A stretch of 8,573 nt of DNA from Nitrososphaerota archaeon (GTDB taxonomy: Archaea; Thermoproteota; Nitrososphaeria; Nitrososphaerales; JAPUIC01), in NCBI GenBank assembly GCA_027297425.1, contig JAPUIC010000111.1, forward strand, positions 1 through 8,573, in the 5' to 3' direction. Numbering within the stretch: position 1 is the stretch's first letter; every line of letters begins with the position of its first letter. Under the pieces are notes generated by a model. It saw only the letters and a program-made list of their open reading frames with translations, was not told the origin of the DNA and did not search any database. Positions 5,686-8,573 of the stretch are shown piece by piece. The position numbers and the translations under genes are program-made.

Positions 5686-5699
5686 TTAATAAACATAAA
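5686..5699 (-). promoter_or_regulatory. TATA box-like element for pyrH
   Basis: The minus strand reads TTTATGTTTATTAA, an A/T-rich block about 40-54 bases before the chosen ATG at 5645. A start of transcription about 25 bases downstream gives a leader of roughly 20 bases. It overlaps the alternative upstream ATG at 5696, which argues against that start. Confidence 0.4.
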
Positions 5700-5710
5700 C
5701 CAGTGGTCAC

Positions 5711-5739
5711 TTTAATTGGCAGGAATTCATTCGCTATAC
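5711..5739 (+). promoter_or_regulatory. Candidate promoter region for prf1
   Basis: Two weak TATA-like elements lie before prf1: TTTAATTG at 5711-5718, giving a leader of about 25 bases, and GCTATACC at 5733-5740, giving a leaderless transcript from the ATG at 5766. No Shine-Dalgarno match precedes the ATG, which mildly favours the leaderless choice. The 120 bp between pyrH and prf1 must hold both divergent promoters. Confidence 0.3.
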
Positions 5740-5765
5740 CGAGATAACCAAGGGTTTTAGTTACG

Positions 5766-7013
5766 ATGAGTTCTCCTGTAGATTCAGTTAGTTTATACAA
5801 GATTCGTAAGCTTCTAACCGAACTCTCTACAAAGGAAGGTAGGGGTACCGAACTAGTTACGCTCTACGTACCGGCTAAGAAAGCATTACACGAAGTAATC
5901 TCCACATTACGTGAAGAATGGGGAACTGCGGGTAATATCAAATCAGATACTACTAGAGTCCATGTACAGGATTCACTAACTAAGACGATGCAACGGCTCA
6001 AGCTTTACAAGAAGACACCGGAAAATGGTGTAGCCCTATTTTGTGGAGCACTCCCAACAAATGGCCTAGGGAGTGAGGAGGTGAGAGTTTTTGAGATTCA
6101 TCCTCACAAACCAATTCAGACATTTCTCTACAGGTGTGATGATCATTTCCATCTGGATATATTGAAGAATATGCTAAAGGAAGAGAAGACGATTGGCATA
6201 TTATCGGTCGATACCTCTGAAGCTGGCCTCGGAATAGTCTCTGGGGAAAGTCTTGAAGTTGCGGAGGTACTCACATCTGGCGTCTCAGGTAAACATCGCG
6301 CAGGAGGCCAATCTGCAAGGAGATTCGAGAGGCTTAGGGATATGGAACTTACCCAATTTTACCACAGGGTTGCGGACCACGCCACAAAAATATTTCTGGA
6401 GGAGCATAAGATATCGGGACTCATAGTTTCAGGTCCAGGACCTACAAAAGACGAATTTCTGAAGTCAGATTTACTGCATTACCAGTTGAGAGATATGATC
6501 AAGGCTACAGTAGATGCTGCATATTCAGGCGCTGAAGGGGTAAGGGAGGCACTCCAAAAGGCGGGAGACGTCGTTGAAGATATGAGGATCATTGAGGAGA
6601 GGAAGTTGATCCAGCGCTTTCTTAGGGAGGTTAACTCTAAAGAGTCGATGGTAGTTTACGGTATCGCCCCGGTTGTCAAGGCGATAGAACGAGCAAATAT
6701 TCAGACCGTTCTCGTTTCAGATGATACCGGAATGATCTACCTCAGGGGAGAGTGCAGGAAGTGCAAGGACGTCTTTGGGAAGATGGTTTCTCTAGCGAAA
6801 AAGACCGACGAGAAGCAGAACTTGCTCGTTCGACCATGCGCAAACGGTGGACATACGGACTGGGAGATTCGAGAGATAGATCTTGTAGAGTATCTCGAGG
6901 ATAAGATAAGAGAGACGGGCGCTAAACTCGAGGTCATGTCTTCTAGAACAGAAGAAGGGGTCATCTTCAAAAGTTTCAGTGGGATAGCAGGGTTTCTACG
7001 ATACAAACAATAG
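5766..7013 (+). CDS. prf1: Peptide chain release factor aRF1
   Basis: aRF1 recognises all three stop codons in the ribosomal A site and triggers release of the finished protein. It is related to eukaryotic eRF1 and to Pelota. The 415-residue length is typical of archaea. The N domain has NIKS at 57-60 and YRCDDHF (YxCxxxF) at 122-128, both used to read stop codons. The M domain has GKHRAGGQSARRFERLR with the catalytic GGQ at 180-182. The C domain carries the YSGAEGVREAL segment near 253-263. The minidomain has CxxC at 330-333 plus C358 and H363, which could bind zinc. Everything needed is present. The ATG at 5766 gives the expected N-terminus (SVSLYKIRKLLTELS). It stands alone on the plus strand, divergent from pyrH, and ends in TAG. 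Confidence 0.97.
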   Translation: MSSPVDSVSLYKIRKLLTELSTKEGRGTELVTLYVPAKKALHEVISTLREEWGTAGNIKSDTTRVHVQDSLTKTMQRLKLYKKTPENGVALFCGALPTNGLGSEEVRVFEIHPHKPIQTFLYRCDDHFHLDILKNMLKEEKTIGILSVDTSEAGLGIVSGESLEVAEVLTSGVSGKHRAGGQSARRFERLRDMELTQFYHRVADHATKIFLEEHKISGLIVSGPGPTKDEFLKSDLLHYQLRDMIKATVDAAYSGAEGVREALQKAGDVVEDMRIIEERKLIQRFLREVNSKESMVVYGIAPVVKAIERANIQTVLVSDDTGMIYLRGECRKCKDVFGKMVSLAKKTDEKQNLLVRPCANGGHTDWEIREIDLVEYLEDKIRETGAKLEVMSSRTEEGVIFKSFSGIAGFLRYKQ

Positions 7014-7048
7014 TTAACATTACCCTCACGATTCCGAAATACATTCTG

Positions 7049-7056
7049 CTTTTATT
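7049..7056 (+). promoter_or_regulatory. TATA box-like element for the enolase-family gene
   Basis: CTTTTATT is centred about 27 bases before the ATG at 7080, the spacing expected if transcription starts at the ATG itself. No Shine-Dalgarno sequence precedes that ATG, so a leaderless mRNA is likely. The preceding 66-bp gap after prf1 holds nothing else I can recognise. Confidence 0.4.
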
Positions 7057-7079
7057 CTAGTCGCGTGGTCTAAAATCGA

Positions 7080-8330
7080 ATGGTCCTCAAAATTACCGAT
7101 GTTAGAACAGCAACGGTAGTAGGAAATTACTATTGGACATTCGTCCGAATTTATTCCCATGAGAATTCAGGGACCGGCGAAGGATTTTTTGCGCCTAGGC
7201 TTGCGGATGTAATCAAGGAATTCGGAAGAGTGATAATCGGGGAGGACGCATTAGGGATCAGACATATAGTTGAGAAGTTAAAGTGGGCAGCTGTTCCATC
7301 GGGAAGAACGGGTATAAACGCGCATGCAATATCTGCGATCGAGATCGCGTTATTAGATCTTGTATCTAGACACCTTAACTGTCCAATGAATACACTCCTT
7401 GGAGGCAAATTAAGAGATAAGGTCAGAGTGTATGTTGACGCGCATTCTGGGAACTCGCTTGAGAGTATGGATGAGGTGTTATTGCCTACAAGACCAAAAT
7501 GGTCCAAGAAATCAAACTTAGGCAAGGAGGCGAAGAGTAATACTCCTATTCATGGGAGAACGGAAGCTCAAGAATTTGGAGAAGGGCATACTCCTGAAGC
7601 CTATTCAAGGCGAGGTAAACAGTTGAAAAGCGACGGATATTCAGCCTTAAAGTTCGACCTAGATGTACCAACTCCATATTTTCAAAAGCATACGACTATC
7701 AGTGGCTCGTTAACGAATAAGGAAATTGATTATCTTTCGAGCCTTGTAGCTGCTACAAGGAGCGCTGTAGGCGAAGAAGTCGATCTTCTTTTCGATTTGC
7801 ATTGGCGATATGATCTAGAGAGTTCAATCCGGCTTGCGAGAGCTCTGGAGCAGTACAATCTTATGTGGCTGGAAGACCCTCTACCACCTGGTAACCCTAA
7901 GGTCTATGGTCGTATAGTGAACTCTACGAGGACGCCGATTGCGACGGGTGAGAATCTGTATTCCAGGTTCGAATTTTCTCAACTCTTTGATACTGGGATC
8001 GGAATCGTTACTCCTGATGGTCTAAAGATGGGTGGCCTTCTCGAGACAAAGTTCGTATCGGAGATGGGCGCGGAGCAGGAGGTTAACATTTCCCCTCATA
8101 ATATCGGAAGTCCTGTCGGAACCATGGCTCAAGCTCACTTATCTTCATCTCTTCCCAATTTTGGTGTGTTAGAGATACATGGTCACGATGTGCCAATATG
8201 GTCCAGAATGGCTAAAACGATGGTCATAAAGAATGGTTTTGTGGAGCTCAGCGACGCACCAGGATTGGGTATAGAGTTAGATGAGAAAGAAGCTGCTAGA
8301 TACTGCCTTCAGGAAAAGTTTGACCTGTAA
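7080..8330 (+). CDS. Enolase-superfamily (mandelate racemase type) enzyme, probable sugar-acid dehydratase
   Basis: Members abstract a proton next to a carboxylate using a Mg2+ held by three acidic residues. The N-terminal capping domain covers about residues 1-120 (SAIEIALLDLVSRHLNCPMNTLLGGKLRDKV is typical at 85-115). The barrel shows GYSALKFD with Lys191, LLFDLHWRYD with metal ligand Asp239 and His241, MWLEDPLPP with ligand Glu265, ATGENLYSR with ligand Glu291, and NISPHN with His340. The D-x-H at 239-241 together with a late His resembles galactonate- and mannonate-dehydratase-like members, and KFD matches archaeal gluconate dehydratases. A dehydratase of a C5 or C6 sugar acid is therefore the best guess; the exact substrate is unknown. 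Residues of about 124-172 form a hydrophilic insertion before the Lys motif, making the protein (416 aa) longer than many relatives. It converges with the CuA gene, 13 bp between stops. Confidence 0.9.
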   Translation: MVLKITDVRTATVVGNYYWTFVRIYSHENSGTGEGFFAPRLADVIKEFGRVIIGEDALGIRHIVEKLKWAAVPSGRTGINAHAISAIEIALLDLVSRHLNCPMNTLLGGKLRDKVRVYVDAHSGNSLESMDEVLLPTRPKWSKKSNLGKEAKSNTPIHGRTEAQEFGEGHTPEAYSRRGKQLKSDGYSALKFDLDVPTPYFQKHTTISGSLTNKEIDYLSSLVAATRSAVGEEVDLLFDLHWRYDLESSIRLARALEQYNLMWLEDPLPPGNPKVYGRIVNSTRTPIATGENLYSRFEFSQLFDTGIGIVTPDGLKMGGLLETKFVSEMGAEQEVNISPHNIGSPVGTMAQAHLSSSLPNFGVLEIHGHDVPIWSRMAKTMVIKNGFVELSDAPGLGIELDEKEAARYCLQEKFDL

Positions 8331-8343
8331 TATGAGATTTCCG

Positions 8344-8573
8344 CTATTTGACGATTAACTTACCCACGTGTCCTGGGTGTCCCTCTCCACAAAAAACTGT
8401 GCAAAAGTACTCGAATTCACCTTTTTCAGTTGCAATGAATCTTACTGTTGATACAGCGTTAGGTGATATGAATGCATCAACCTCAGGAATCGATATTATC
8501 CCGATTCCATGTGGTATATCGACGCTCTTTAGCTTAAAGATGATTTCTTGCCCTTGAAAAACAGTAATGGAGC
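8344..8573 (-). CDS. C-terminal CuA (cupredoxin) domain, cytochrome c oxidase subunit II-like (5' end outside window)
   Basis: The minus strand is open from the right edge to a TAG at 8344-8346, giving 75 visible residues. The sequence has the shape of the CuA domain that passes electrons from a carrier to the oxidase core. It has SVDIPHGIG with His21 as the first ligand, a beta-rich middle, then YFCTVFCGEGHPGHVGKLIVK at 55-75 with Cys57, Cys61 and His65 in the C-x3-C-x3-H spacing of CuA, and a final strand. In Thermus ba3 and other CuA sites the next ligand, three residues after His, is Met; here it is His68. The upstream membrane anchor would lie outside the window, so a free or differently anchored cupredoxin, or a nitrous-oxide-reductase-like CuA domain, cannot be ruled out. 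It implies a respiratory gene cluster to the right. Confidence 0.85.
   Translation of the reverse strand, partial: SITVFQGQEIIFKLKSVDIPHGIGIISIPEVDAFISPNAVSTVRFIATEKGEFEYFCTVFCGEGHPGHVGKLIVK

Noticed and set aside
5646..5696. Longer UMP kinase start at 5696
   Set aside because: The 17 extra residues lie over the likely TATA-like block, and the archaeal enzyme begins right at MKRVVVKLSGS.
8348..8557. Plus-strand 69-residue open frame at the right end
   Set aside because: It is antisense to the CuA domain, whose Cys/His ligand spacing shows the minus strand is coding.

Overview
The window is archaeal. It carries an aRF1-type release factor (NIKS, YxCxxxF and GGQ motifs), an archaeal-type UMP kinase, a small DUF2116-like zinc-ribbon membrane protein, TATA-box-like promoter elements, and a tRNA gene interrupted by introns with bulge-helix-bulge (BHB) geometry. 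A CuA/cupredoxin domain at the right edge and a complete glyoxylate-shunt gene pair suggest an aerobic or microaerobic organism able to grow on C2 compounds. Several introns in one tRNA at noncanonical positions are best known from Thermoproteota (TACK) lineages, so a heterotrophic member of that group, perhaps Nitrososphaeria-like, is my best guess. The exact lineage cannot be fixed from this sequence.

Layout. From 3 to 617 (+) runs the C-terminal part of a protein with a repetitive charged helix and a TM2-like membrane domain. It converges on a minus-strand run read right to left: aceB (malate synthase A), aceA (isocitrate lyase), a YdjA-like nitroreductase and a 62-residue zinc-ribbon protein, all closely spaced and probably one transcript from a promoter near 4430. 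Upstream of aceB is a minus-strand tRNA-Leu(CAA) gene (4532-4680) that reads convincingly only if three introns are removed. Next come pyrH and the DUF2116-like gene, translationally close on the minus strand. A 120-bp divergent promoter region separates pyrH from prf1 (aRF1, +). An enolase-superfamily sugar-acid dehydratase-like gene follows (+, probably leaderless). It converges on the C-terminal CuA domain of a cytochrome oxidase subunit II-like gene that enters from the right edge.

How the genes fit together. AceA splits isocitrate to glyoxylate and succinate, and AceB condenses glyoxylate with acetyl-CoA to malate, so the pair forms the whole glyoxylate bypass. pyrH, prf1 and the tRNA are housekeeping genes. 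The enolase-family enzyme suggests sugar-acid catabolism.

The most notable finding is the tRNA. Removing inferred introns of 20, 13 and 31 nt from a 149-nt gene leaves an 85-nt class II tRNA-Leu with every arm intact. The T-loop intron shows a textbook BHB. The D-loop intron boundary is uncertain by about 4 nt. Second is a CuA motif in which the usual axial methionine position is histidine.
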